In this document: piece after piece, positions 57,201 to 63,964 of the stretch
Layout of the letters: every line of letters begins with the position of its first letter
Position numbering within the stretch: position 1 is the stretch's first letter
Source of the DNA: Ampullaceana balthica
Taxonomy: Eukaryota; Mollusca; Gastropoda; Lymnaeidae
Assembly (NCBI GenBank): GCA_944989445.1
Contig: CALYLW010000332.1
Location: forward strand, 191,001-255,000
Direction: 5' to 3'
Length of the DNA: 64,000 nt
Position numbers and translations under genes: made by a program
Notes under the pieces: generated by a model
What the model saw: the letters and a program-made list of their open reading frames with translations, nothing else
Databases searched by the model: none
Told to the model about the DNA's origin: nothing

Positions 57201-59805
57201 TAACCGGTAAACTGCTGCTTCCCGTGTTGTGTTCACACCTTGCGGCGATGTTGGAGTGTCCTCTCCAGTAAAGATAAAGCCTGGGCGTATTATTATGGAG
57301 AACCAGCTGCTGCCCAAACAGCAGATCTCCCCTCTCCACGCCAATGGTGGATCCAATGGAACGACTAATGTCGATACGGCTTGGCACCATTCGCGTTGCA
57401 GGAGCTGCCGGAATGCAATTTGCTTCAATAGCAGACCGCCTTAGGAGCTCCATTTCCTGATTTTCTGTCGGGGTTTACAAGGCAGCGGATGTTTTGAATA
57501 AGAGTTTCCCTCTCCTAGATGAGCTACCGACCATGGTTAACGAGTCTCATCTACCAGAAGCTACTGGTTTTGAGGCGCCAGTTGACCGCCTTCATCCCTT
57601 CTCCTGTTAGTAGAAACATGGTCCACTGGGCTTTTGTGTGAGCCTTGCGTGAAGGACGGGAGCTGGATTTTGGTTAACAGAGGCATTGAGAGACGCAAGC
57701 CTTTTAGGGCATTTCTAGAGGAGTGGATGCTAATCTTCCACCCCCACCCTGGCAATGACAACCTTGGATCACAATAATAGGAAATAATGAACTATTACAT
57801 TGAAAAAAGTTATTTTCATCGTCAAGAATATCAGAAAATGGGATTGAAATTTCTTTTTTTACACGAGGCTACACCTTTGAATTCTTTCCAATGAGAATGT
57901 GAAATGCAAAAATAAAAGTTAAGACCATTTAAATTTAAACAAACTTTATACGACCATTTATATTTTCATTAATTCTCTTTCTTGTTAGAAATAAAATATG
58001 TATATCTAAGGTGAATTTCATCTCACACAGATCATTTACTAGGCTCACACAAAAGCACACTTACTTTTATATATAAATATATACATTGTTTGTGAATTTA
58101 TGTATCTGATGCATTTTTTTTCCATTTATTAAATAAGCAGTTATAAGAAAGTAATAGAATTTGCTAATTATTAAGTTTATTAAAATTTCAGTGAAACATC
58201 AACTAGGTTTAGATTTATAATATTAGCAAATTGGACGTAAAAATTAATATAAATTTTTTTTTATCCTTCGAACATCAGCTACACCGTGGAATGCTGTATG
58301 CCAACTGACAAGGACGTCAGCATCAAGTTTGTCCCCAAGACCCAGGAATACACCCAGAGCTACAGTAAAAACTTTGACTACACAGTGAGTGCTTCATGTC
58401 ATCGTTAGAAGGTTAAAAAGTTTTGTCCGAATTTCATAAAACATGGATTTTGACTACTTTAATAAAATTGTGCATTTTTATTGCATGTTAAATTAGTTAA
58501 CATTATATAGTCTTTATATTTCTTTTTACCTTTGGCTTGAACTTGAACTTGAACTATCCCTTAACCCGTCGTTGGGTCGTTGGGGCACCATCGTGAACTG
58601 CTCACTATCTCACGCCATTAGTCCCGGTCCTGTACTGCCCTTTGAGAGTCGCTGAATGACAGGCCGGTCCACTCTTTGTTATCGTCCTCCCATCTCTTCT
58701 TTTGTCTGCCTCTTTTCCGTCCTCCCTGGACTGTACCATGCAATATAGTTTTTGCAGAGACCTCCAGTTCTTGTCACGTGTTCGTACCATCGTAATTTCC
58801 TCTTCTTAATGGAGGTGAGAAGGTCCTCGTAGGAGCCAATGACAGTACTTATTGTGTTGTGGACTGCTTCGTTTGTGATGTGCGCTGTGTAGGAGATGTT
58901 CAATATCTTTCTTAAACATCTCATCTCTAGCGCATTGAAACTTCTTTGGAGGTCTGCAGTGAGCGTCCAAGCCTCACAACTATACAAGAAGAAGGCAATC
59001 CCCAGAGAGTGCATTGGTCGGATCTTTGATCTCAGGGAGAGCTTCTTGCTTTGACAGATGTGCTTTAGTTTACTCAATGCTGGCATTGTTTGGGCCACTC
59101 TGGCAAGAATTTCTGGCTTTGAGCCTTCGTCGGATATTATGGCCCCTAGATTTTACTACTTATATTTTATTTTCTTCAAGTTTTCAAAAACATCATTCAA
59201 TACAACAAAGAAATGTATTTATTACAATCAGTGACGTAGCTAGGGGTGTAGAGGGTGGTCACAAATTCAAAAGTCCCCCCCCTGGACCCCAACTTGAGGG
59301 GGCCCCCAAAGAACTATATATTATCTCATGTCATGATTTCCAAGGTCAAAATGCAGGACACCCAAAGAGGTAAAGCCCCTGGCCATCAAATCCCTAGCTA
59401 CCCCACTGATTACAATAAAAGCAAGATTGAATTAAATGAATTGTATGACATCATAATCAGTTAAACTGTGAGATACATTGCTATTTTAATTCTTATGCTA
59501 TATATTATGTAACCGGCTCAAAATTTCAAGGCAGATAACTTAAGATCGTGTATTTTGTCGTTGTCTCAACAGCCTGAGATCAGCTTCTATCAGAACGAAA
59601 GATGCGATGTTAAGATCACTGACAACCCTTACTCAATAGAGGTTGGCGATTGGGTCTACATCGGTGTCAGTGTCAATGCCAACAACATGTCGCTCTTTAG
59701 AGACAATGACCTTAAGCTGGTTGTTGAAAGGTGTACCGCCAACCCAATCAAAGGCGTTCCTGGCCCCATTGACGCTGCTGAAAACATAACACTCATTGAA
59801 AACAA
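33195..59805 (+). CDS. Gene B: SRCR-SRCR-ZP paralogue of gene A, 3'-incomplete in window
   Basis: Exons in the window: 33195-33267, 33970-34144, 39358-39496, 41427-41571, 47517-47667, 50412-50626, 52585-52793, 53028-53119, 58279-58384, 59573-59805. They sum to 1538 nt, 512 codons plus two bases. Each matches the corresponding gene A exon in length, phase and encoded sequence; exons 6 and 10 have one extra codon and exon 1 three. Domain order is signal peptide, SRCR 1, SRCR 2 and most of a ZP module. The last two exons (end of ZP-C, furin site, tail) are absent between 59806 and 64000, so intron 10 exceeds 4.2 kb and the gene runs off the right edge. Head-to-tail duplicate of gene A. Introns 2, 4, 5, 8 and 10 are enlarged by transposons. 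No frameshift or stop is seen in the exons, so it looks functional. Confidence 0.88.
33970..34144 (+). CDS. Gene B exon 2: first half of SRCR 1
   Basis: AEFTKETITYLRLLNGTRDA, GRVVIQFNNEGIDGAICGTW, NNNAAVVCRMLGYR. 175 nt; donor AG|GTCAGT is the same motif as in A. The preceding C-rich tract is intronic. Confidence 0.92.
35080..35540 (+). pseudogene. hAT transposase C-terminal fragment (ZMYM1-like)
   Basis: First frame: RRKNVIWENSEDVVLSLEQE and REMFFQQLL. After a shift: ISAFCCERIFSKLKLIQKYL and DLRLKNLVILSIGI, the hAT dimerisation motif 'sva.sERsFSkLKlIK.yLRstm...RL..LaiLsIe'. Lies inside a TSD-bounded hAT element. Confidence 0.8.
35915..36286. mobile_element. TGACGTCA-TIR element (copy 3), nested in the hAT
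   Basis: Left end GGCTGTCCATAAATGACGTC and right end GCGTGACGTCATTTATGAAG, with inverted subterminal C-rich tracts. TGACGTCA at 35930-35937 and 36258-36265. The interior 'aacacgcgtgaagccatgta' is shared with copies at 1.14 and 61.42 kb. Confidence 0.7.
36950..37080. mobile_element. TGACGTCA-TIR element, end fragment (copy 4)
   Basis: GGGGGACGTCCATAAATGAC followed by the G-rich subterminal block and 'tgtgacgtcacatc'. TGACGTCA at 36974-36981 and 37068-37075. The opposite TIR is not found. Confidence 0.55.
37693..37866. mobile_element. hAT-type MITE ('cttctcaaagtggtggtccg' family), copy 2
   Basis: TSD TTCTAGAT at 37685-37692 and 37867-37874. TIRs CAGTGCTTCTCAAA and TATGAGAAGCACTG. 174 bp, no coding capacity. 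In gene B intron 2. Confidence 0.88.
38720..38870. mobile_element. TGACGTCA-TIR element, right-end fragment (copy 5)
   Basis: G-rich subterminal tracts, 'gtgacgtcgcgtgacgaggg' and GCGTGACGTCATTTATGGAC GGCCCCTT. TGACGTCA at 38837-38844. Confidence 0.6.
38935..39080 (-). mobile_element. Probable tRNA-derived SINE fragment
   Basis: Minus strand has TGGCCGTGAGGTA (A-box-like) and CTGGGTTCGATTTTC (B-box-like) about 45 bp apart, then an A/T-rich tail. No target duplication identified; a complete tRNA fold is not evident. Confidence 0.5.
39358..39496 (+). CDS. Gene B exon 3: second half of SRCR 1
   Basis: AGNSVAYHQGYGRGNHNFLM, LKCNGSEELLTDCDKDAIVN, CPYD; donor GAC|GTAAGT. Lies 5.2 kb from exon 2 because of inserted elements. 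Confidence 0.92.
39750..40905 (+). repeat. 54-bp minisatellite, about 21 units (gene B intron 3)
   Basis: Unit: 'tatttgccttatcagaccac', 'ccgtaccacatgagtcatac', 'atacaagcacaata', 54 bp = 18 codons. Because the length is a multiple of three and no stop falls in the unit, a 351-codon sense frame and a 267-codon antisense frame run through the array. Variants at 'ccaccc/cagcca/cgcca' and 'agcaca/agccca' mark units. No gene evidence. Confidence 0.96.
40930..41270 (+). repeat. Post-array segment with a GAAGAAGGC...GCGAAACGTT hairpin
   Basis: 'gttgaagaaggctctttggcgaaacgttcg' (about 41150-41180) resembles the hairpin conserved in Penelope-like terminal regions. 'accatatcaatcgta' occurs at 40907 and again at 41238, bracketing the segment as a possible direct repeat. 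Assignment uncertain. Confidence 0.35.
41427..41571 (+). CDS. Gene B exon 4: end of SRCR 1 and linker
   Basis: SPDVVVSCSNPVTPMERYAY, then a linker that is the least conserved part between the paralogues, ending YFTNC. 145 nt; donor CT|GTAAGC. Confidence 0.88.
42098..42133. repeat. (TATCT)n microsatellite
   Basis: Seven near-perfect TTATC units in gene B intron 4. Confidence 0.9.
42255..44215 (-). pseudogene. Jockey/CR1-type LINE, 3' part, split by another LINE
   Basis: Minus strand from about 44210: GVPQGTVLGPLLFLIYI (RT motif 4 region), LPNNISKGSKVGY, DVKYLGVIKNEKLSWNPHVN, EVIEKSNK. After the inserted LINE (42688-43806) the frame resumes LKRNFYRCNKNITLKCYLAL and VRPVLEYSSSV.DPSTKENI, with NKHIQILVLPVLN near the end. 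These are standard CR1/Jockey landmarks. The YADD box is damaged and there are stops. 5'-truncated; dead. Confidence 0.8.
42688..43806 (+). pseudogene. 5'-truncated LINE inserted into the Jockey/CR1 copy
   Basis: Starts in the RT palm: FIDFKKAFERVWHEGLWQVM, GFRQGCILSPVVFNIFIEKI, then (frame shifts) LRFADDIDLLAGSSKELQVL with the FADD catalytic box, HNFKYLGAIISRDGTK, WALMAATESELQAFENK and CKRKILQISYLEHKINEYAC. It ends 'gactgatgatgatg'. The last 450 bp is homologous to 13741-14190. The catalytic Asp pair is present, but frames are broken and the 5' half is missing. Confidence 0.85.
44400..44660 (+). pseudogene. LINE C-terminal fragment
   Basis: Plus strand reads LHSLIGSLYMHALI, SYIVPPKQWKYLI, NIPTKTLKTALKTCF, recalling 'LHWLPV..Ri.YKi ... 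P..WN.LP ... FK..LKthlF' of CR1/Jockey LINE tails. Several stops. Not part of the minus-strand LINE beside it. Confidence 0.55.
44885..46500 (+). pseudogene. mariner-like transposase interrupted by a minisatellite
   Basis: With shifts it reads ITAEDRILIKHLRIEK, NEFPNKVWSIASVGRVIYKI (helix-turn-helix region), TNTLRTQQNIERVNELI, RSSARLIVKQDLQLKTC, WLTDEKTYTITTQVNSQNDR (first Asp), TLQQDGAPFHTAR (second Asp), then the array, then NFLRRENINFIEPDMWPSNS and PDLNPVDYAIWG (third acidic residue, Asp in VDY). Counting the array as one unit, about 37 residues separate the second and third Asp, as in DD37D (maT-like) transposases. Several stops; inactive. Confidence 0.82.
45609..46245 (+). repeat. 37-bp minisatellite grown from the transposase QQDGAPxHTA motif, about 17 units
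   Basis: Unit: 'atggagctccatctcacaca' + 'gccagaactacagcagg' (37 bp). The first unit is the transposase codons for QQDGAPFHTAR in place. Later units repeat the same DNA. 37 is not a multiple of three, so the reading frame rotates and three overlapping frames (149, 110 and 82 codons) all show QQDGAPSHTAR-like or shifted versions. Confidence 0.95.
46825..47330 (+). mobile_element. HINE-like element, diverged subfamily (copy 12)
   Basis: aaatcctttatattaactca start, 'ttgcttgcttgattgtcgg', 'tttggatcgatttttaaccc', 'cagatcgattgcatgtactg', then TATAAAGGATTTATAGTG and ACGGGTTTTT at the end. Matches the reverse copies at 53.3-53.5 and 61.8-62.3 kb better than the copies at the left of the window. Confidence 0.65.
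47517..47667 (+). CDS. Gene B exon 5: first half of SRCR 2
   Basis: TPGNIRLHGLSDRPGMGYVQ, GVWQYICDDRW, NDAKVVCRELCY. 151 nt as in A. Confidence 0.93.
47771..50157 (+). mobile_element. Probable hAT element with decayed transposase, gene B intron 5
   Basis: Ends CAGGACCGGac and ...tgCAGCCCTG are weakly inverted, with similar flanks GGTGCAT and GGTCCAT (6 of 7). The interior holds a recognisable but broken hAT transposase. Boundaries are tentative. Confidence 0.55.
48040..49945 (+). pseudogene. Decayed hAT transposase (ZMYM1-like)
   Basis: Fragments in order: LFWKFLELVQ-like region, AAFDPVAKEHVRRDVN (48476-48525; family 'FDPVLKEHLRR'), GYDTGVNTKGGTCG (about 48810-48850; family 'YDNGANMkGk.kG'), and LRFLLTLPVSFASENVIF with KLIREFYELQVRK at 49730-49940 (dimerisation domain; family 'LRiFLTLPVSvASaERsF'). 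Many stops and shifts; no long frame. Confidence 0.75.
50412..50626 (+). CDS. Gene B exon 6: second half of SRCR 2
   Basis: GPACPRPGVENQYWPQLG, FAWNTVQCTGAEASLSSC, GQCSRQELAGVQCVVPPKPV. 215 nt. A hAT element begins only 38 bp after the donor. Confidence 0.92.
50665..51945. mobile_element. hAT element with duplicated terminal segments, TSD TTTATAAT
   Basis: Exact 8-bp duplication TTTATAAT at 50657-50664 and 51946-51953. TIRs TAGGGGTCTACCGATAT and ATATCGGTAGACCCCTA. The left terminal segment is repeated in tandem starting near 50665, 50835, 50993 and 51151, each 'taggggtctaccgatatgca ... gccgatattaccgata ... tgatgacgtcattcttaaat' and about 160 bp. The rest (51240-51840) is non-coding apart from a 93-codon frame without recognisable features. 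Non-autonomous. Lies 38 bp after gene B exon 6. Confidence 0.88.
52585..52793 (+). CDS. Gene B exon 7: start of ZP module
   Basis: MNASLECSELNGDIVLQLNQ, SSADCATLVRVSPLSGEYRM, ISPQKCGTMKT; 209 nt, phase 1 to 0. Confidence 0.88.
53028..53119 (+). CDS. Gene B exon 8: ZP module
   Basis: DNGSAICYINKVQYDNEVYV, NVLLDYKKKT. 92 nt. With nearly identical DNA in A, this is one of the best conserved exons. Confidence 0.9.
53300..53530 (-). mobile_element. HINE-like element fragment, reverse (copy 13)
   Basis: Minus strand: aaatcctttatgcttgattg at 53527, 'tttggatcgagttgttaccc', then 'aatttaattaatgaattttt'. Matches the diverged subfamily at 46.8 kb; the 3' half is missing or unrecognisable. Confidence 0.6.
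53660..57120 (-). pseudogene. LINE ORF: AP endonuclease - reverse transcriptase - Cys motif
   Basis: Minus-strand pieces in order: LRLASWNVRTMCPG and DIACLQET (endonuclease start, 57000-56800), an in-frame TAA near 56757, ISAYAPTLSSSSEAKDQF, LLGDFNARVGSDHMTWP (56500), a shift near 56390, ERTAEYTQRLQEALV-like linker, VAYNSR-region RT start, APGNDGIPADVLKCGKE, NYRGISLIRIVGKAFARV, QCGFRAGRSTIDMIFSLHQL, VKQGCVLTPTLFAIFFSILL, ELLFADDAALISHT (FADD box), FSYLGAKISSTLSLEDEI, then after the SINE DMKVANIDIQNWENLAEDRS and FVCVTCRRDFTQGL. The order is that of APE-type non-LTR elements. Several stops and shifts, so this copy is dead. Confidence 0.87.
53954..54206 (+). mobile_element. tRNA-derived SINE nested in the LINE
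   Basis: CTGTATAG at 53946-53953 and 54207-54214 is the target duplication. The SINE begins GGGACGCGGTGGTCGAGTGG with A-box TGGTCGAGTGG (53963-53973) and a perfect B-box GGTTCGAATCC (54006-54016), followed by a tRNA-unrelated body. Removing it with one site copy restores the LINE frame across ..YIDISYLYRRDMKV.., showing that the SINE came second. The 3' tail lacks a long poly(A). Confidence 0.85.
58279..58384 (+). CDS. Gene B exon 9: ZP module
   Basis: YTVECCMPTDKDVSIKF, PKTQEYTQSYSKNFDYT. 106 nt; 5.2 kb from exon 8 because of a LINE insertion. Confidence 0.9.
58536..59150 (-). pseudogene. LINE 3'-end fragment with TTCAAG tail, gene B intron 9
   Basis: Minus strand: TMPALSKLKHICQSKKLSL, FFLYSCEAWTLTADLQRSF, LEMRCLRKILNISYTAHIT, IKKRKLRWYEHVTRTGGL, TEKRQTKEEMGGR. 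Same tail type as the copies at 13.7 and 43.3 kb but a different family. The 3' end is a short tandem of TTCAAG (58536-58555 in plus: gaacttgaacttgaac). Confidence 0.82.
59229..59408. mobile_element. hAT-type MITE, TSD ATTACAAT, gene B intron 9
   Basis: ATTACAAT at 59221-59228 and 59409-59416. TIRs CAGTGACGTAGCTAGGG and CCCTAGCTACCCCACTG. 180 bp, G/C-rich interior. Ends resemble those of the hAT at 34.3-36.3 kb (CAGTGGCGTAGC). 164 bp upstream of exon 10. Confidence 0.87.
59573..59805 (+). CDS. Gene B exon 10: ZP-C region
   Basis: PEISFYQNERCDVKITDNPY, IEVGDWVYIGVSVNANNM, LKLVVERCTANPIKGVPG. 233 nt, one codon longer than in A; donor AA|GTACGT. Confidence 0.92.
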
Positions 59806-60242
59806 GTACGTGTAAAAATATTTAAGTAGATTAATGAGCAATTGTTAAATATGAAAAAAAGACAAGACACTCATTATCTTTGTTATATTTATTATAATAT
59901 AATTTTATATGTAATTTGAATCTAATAACGTGTATCAATTACCAATGTACTTTTAATTATTGAGAAAAAAAATATTGAGTTTTACTATTTTAATTGAGAT
60001 TTCAAGGAAACAAAATAATTGCTAGTTAACTTTTTAAATATCAGTTAATCAAGGTTTATTTTGTATATTTTATATTGTATACGTCCTGTTTGAATGCTAA
60101 ATATTTTGCTTGGTATACGACTTTTATTTGGAATACGACGTGAGAGCTACAAGTTTTATGGTGCCGCCATTAAATAACGTAACGTGATTTTGGTCGATTT
60201 TACCCCTCCCCCCCCCCTCCAAGTCATCACAATTAGTTGAAT

Positions 60243-61276
60243 TTAGGTCTGTTAACGATTATTTTAAATTTAATCATTAACTTTTGAAAGATTTGCGATT
60301 AATTAATCGTTAATTTGGATTAAAGCCCAAAATTGACACGTATGGTGTCATAAGTAACATTTATTAAACGTGCTTGTCGAAAATCGAAATAACACTGGAA
60401 TGTCTTCTTCATATGACATCTTTTAACCAACAACGCAAACAGACAAGTGTATTGACATTTGGTTCAAGTGATGAACGGGTCTTATTGACAATATAACCAG
60501 CTGAGCTGAACTATCCTTCACATAGCTTTAGATCAGCGGTTCCCAACCTGTGGGTCCTGACTCCCAAGGGGGTCGGGAAGGGTTTTCTGGGGGTCGCCAA
60601 CTGTCGACTAAATTCAATATAATGCAAATCAGGTCTATTTTGTAAAAATGTTATTGAAAATGACTTATTTAAATTTAATGGGGGTCGCGGGTCACATAGC
60701 TTATATAAAAAGTAGTCGCCACCCAAAAAAGGTTGGGAACCACAGCTTTAGATTGTCTCAGCTGAAGTTTCTGATACTGTAGTGGATGTTTGGTTTGGTT
60801 TGGTAAGCGAAGTGTTAGAACCACGTAGCAATGTTCCATTTAAGCAGCGTGGCTGCGGGGATATTTGACCGACGCCACGCAGGATTTTAGAATCACTGCG
60901 CAGCAAATTTGGTAAAATATTGCTCAAAAATGGACGTTGTGCAACTTTGCACACGAGTTGTTTTTGTTTTTTAACTTTGCACATGGACCAACGAAGCTTA
61001 GACTTATATGAAACATTGCATGGTAGGCAAAAGATTTCTCTCAATGGACACAATAACCTTTATCAACATTTTGAACATTCAAGTCAGTCAATAGTTTAAA
61101 ACCAAAATGTTCGTGTAATCGTCGGAAATTAGTTTATATATATTGGCCAAAATATGTTAATTTTTGTCTTCCAGTACATTTATAAGTGGTGAGTCGATTA
61201 ATCGTTTAAAATAATTTTAATCGTTAAAAAATGTCAATGATTAATCGAGAAATTAATCGTTAATTTCCGCAGCCTT
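60243..61276. mobile_element. hAT-like element with 'ttaacgattaat' ends
   Basis: Flanks AGTTGAAT (60235-60242) and AGTTAAAT (61277-61284) match 7 of 8. Ends 'aggtctgTTAACGATTAttt' and 'attaatcgTTAAtttccgcagcctt' are imperfectly inverted. A 101-codon minus frame (60748-61053) is unrecognised. Contains the MITE at 60534. Confidence 0.6.
60534..60745. mobile_element. hAT-type MITE, TSD CTTTAGAT
   Basis: CTTTAGAT at 60526-60533 and 60746-60753. TIRs CAGCGGTTCCCAACC and GGTTGGGAACCACAG. 'gggggtcg' words inside both ends. 212 bp, non-coding. Youngest layer of the nest. Confidence 0.9.
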
Positions 61277-61592
61277 AGTTAAATTCCCTTCAAATATGAC
61301 GTCACAAGGATTTGGCCACCAATCACAAAAGCCGTATTTCCCATGTGAAAATGAGCATGTTTCAAATCACTTTATTGTCATTTAAGTGTGTATTTAGTGT
61401 GTGTCTGCACTGTAATATCGGTACACGCGTGAAGCCATTTAAAAACGTCATTAAATATTTTATTGGAACTTTTATTTAAAGCTTCGCGCTTTGATGTGAC
61501 GTCACAGTTTTTAAACACCCCTCCCCTCTGTCATACATCGACATAAATGTTTACCCCCCCCCTGTGAGTGACGTCATTTATAGACGGGCCCA

Positions 61593-61796
61593 GTGAGTCA
61601 AAATGACACATCGGGCATGCGTAACTTGTATGAAAGACAGAACATCGTGTGTCCAGTGCGTTAGTACTTCATTTGCGACCATACAATAAACGACTCTCGC
61701 ATTAACTGTAAATTGTCACGTGCTTTTCATTTTTCTTGTACATAATTAGTAAATTCACTTAACATGAGTTCTAAGAAAGTTAATGATAGGAACCAA
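61593..61796. other. Intronic stretch, nothing recognised
   Basis: No repeat family or coding signal recognised in gene B intron 10. Confidence 0.3.
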
Positions 61797-62297
61797 GCAA
61801 AAAATATTTTAAAAACCGTAACAAACCAAGTTTTTGACTATACATCTTTTATGTACGAGAAATAACTAAAAGAATGTTCATTATAATACGCAGCGCAAGA
61901 CAATCCAAAATTGTAGTTATGTGTCGTAAATCATGTTTAATATAATGCGCACCAATCAGGAATATGTTTATAAAAAGTATTGTCAATAAAAAATGCACCT
62001 TATTGCGCGACAGGAAAGGTTGTTCAATATAATACGCACCGCGACACTATAGCAAAAAAATTTAAAATGATACATAGAGATAATAAAATAATCTAAAAAT
62101 GCAATAATTACGGTACATGCGATCGATCTGAAATTTTGATACATTGTTTTTATTATCGGCACGAGTCTGCATGCAAAACTTCAACTCGCTAGCTTACGAC
62201 GAAGTGGGTTAAAAATCGATCCAAAGTTTTCTCGGCACCGCCCGCCTGCCTGCCAGCCTCAAGCAAGCAGACACCACGAGATAAAGGATTTAAAAAT
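61797..62297 (-). mobile_element. HINE-like element, reverse, diverged subfamily (copy 14)
   Basis: Minus strand begins aaatcctttatctcgtggtg, then 'tttggatcgatttttaaccc', 'cagatcgatcgcatgtaccg', and ends 'tagtcaaaaacttggtttgt'. It also holds a repeated 'ttgttcaatataatacgcac' motif. Confidence 0.65.
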
Positions 62298-62304
62298 ACT
62301 AGAT

Positions 62305-63260
62305 GACCCGCGGTGTAGCATACGCCGCTAATGATTTAGTGACGCGTGAAGACTTCCTGAAAGACACAGTTGTCAAAATGGGGTGGGTTTGGGCAAACGC
62401 CTGTGAGTGAATGAAAAGAAGGAACTCTGGAGAGACCCGCGGCGTATCAACCGTAAAAAATGACGGAAGTGTTCAGCTGAAATCTATTTATTTTGAAAAA
62501 ATGCACTTCTTTAGGGCGCCTACGGCGCCCACCTTTTTCAAAATCCCAACTAACTTGTCCTTGTTTGAGCAATACGAAGTATTAAACTTTATGAAATGTA
62601 CACAAAGTATTTTATAACTTTTTATATTGTTCCCTTTTTACAAATTAAAATATCAGCGAAAACAATGACGTCATATCATTTTTTACAGCGCATATTTAAT
62701 TTGCACACCTTTTGATGCATTGGAGGAGTAATTTGGTGCGCTGCTTTCTAAACTTAGAATCTGTTGAACATACTTGCAGCTTGTCTCGCAGGACCCGACC
62801 GCGAAGAGAATTATATATATAGATGGTTAGAATCAGAGTGGATTGAAAAAAATAGTTTTTGTAAAGGATGAAATCGTCGTGCGTGTCTGTGACATTGTTG
62901 GAGCATACCGAATGCTGAGATCGGCTATTTCTATAGTTGCGAAAAACATGGGCGTTATTAAATGGGCAAATGTTTCAAAGGTTCAAATACAAAATCGATT
63001 ACAAAACAAAGATCAGGGACATTAGAGCATGTTAAAAAAATGTTGAAGAGAATAACAGGAAAACAGAAAAAAAAATTCTTATAAGTTCTTTTTATCTATA
63101 TATTTTAGTATAAAACAGGATTTAAATTATTTTATTTAGTCCCGACAATAAATGTGTAATATATAATAAATAAATATGATTTATTTGTCATGGGAACGTA
63201 TTATTCATTTTCCCTCTATTTCTTATGGGAAAAATTCATTTGGTATGCGTCCTGTTTGTT
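62305..63260. other. Intronic stretch with unassigned repeat-like edges
   Basis: Starts 'ctagatgacccgcggtgtag' with 'gagacccgcggcgtatcaac' again at 62432 and 'aggacccgaccgcgaagaga' at 62789 near 'tatatatagatgg', suggesting an unassigned element of about 500 bp. No coding domain recognised. Confidence 0.35.
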
Positions 63261-63263
63261 ATA

Positions 63264-63964
63264 CGGTAAAAGTCGGATGATCCGGCATCCAACAGTCCGG
63301 AATGCCCGATAGTCCGGCATCGCTCCGGAAAATTGTCAAAAATGTGGTTTTCTCCAAAAGTGTGTCTTTAAAGCAAATAAAAACGCTTGAGAGCTATTCG
63401 GAAGTCTTCGGGGAGTGGGGGGAAGCGCTCGGTATTGTTCGGAAACAACTAGCGGCCGGCTAGTCTCAGCTGTCACAACAAATACATGTGCATTGCAGCA
63501 AAGATAATCAATCACGAAGCGTCTCGCCATTTTTTGTGCGTTGTTGTTTTGTGTCCTTTCACATCGCAGTAAACTTTGTCTCAGTACTCTCTACTGTAAT
63601 ACAGTAAATCTGTAGGGACGTACGTAACTTTTGAAACTGTTTATAAACAAAGTGAGTTTCGTTCTAACTGTACAGTGACCATGTTTTCAAAACCAAAGCC
63701 TTCGAGTTCAAAAGGAGAGAAACGAAAACACGTAGCACTGACTCTCAATCAGAAATAAAATTTGTTGTATTTGCATACTGTATTTGTAGTTTAATTATTA
63801 ACCTAATTGTTTTTATAATTACGATTTATGTAGATTAAAAAAACTACATTTGTTTTACGACAAAGCATACACTAAAAATAAGGCCCCCCCCTCGATAGAC
63901 CGGAATTTCCGATAGTCCGGCACCGAGCCGGTCCCGAACGTGCCGGATTATCGGAATGTTACTG
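63264..63964 (+). mobile_element. Tigger/pogo-like element, internally deleted, TA target
   Basis: TIRs left cGGTAAAAGTCGGATGATCC and right ggATTATCGGAATGTTACtg, with 'agtccgg' repeats inside both ends ('cccgatagtccggcat', 'tccgatagtccggcac'). Flanking TA at 63262 and 63965. Between them are a presumed promoter and the first 25 codons of a transposase. In gene B intron 10. Confidence 0.75.
63681..63758 (+). pseudogene. Tigger-like transposase, N-terminal stub
   Basis: ATG at about 63681 opens MFSKPKPSSSKGEKRKHVAL, TLNQK, then TAA. 'KRKh.aLTL.qKleI' is the start of the CENP-B/Tigger DNA-binding region. The frame stops there and no catalytic domain follows, so the element is a deletion derivative. 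Confidence 0.6.

Larger units (their letters stand above)
53653..57772 (-). mobile_element. LINE with 13-bp target duplication, gene B intron 8
   Basis: Identical AATAATAGGAAAT at 53640-53652 and 57773-57785 bounds the insertion, which therefore includes a 5' untranslated part (about 57121-57772), the coding region and the 3' end at 53653. It contains a later SINE. Length without the SINE and its duplicated site is about 3.86 kb, so it may be a full-length copy. It is antisense to gene B. Confidence 0.85.
60160..61592. mobile_element. TGACGTCA-TIR element (copy 6), expanded by nested insertions
   Basis: Left end (decayed) ccgccattaaataacgtaac with 'gtgattttggtcgatttt' and a C-run. Right end GAGTGACGTCATTTATAGAC. 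The interior 'acacgcgtgaagccatttaa' is as in copies 1 and 3. TGACGTCA at 61297-61304, 61497-61504 and 61569-61576. Sequence 60243-61276 is a separate insertion. Confidence 0.6.
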
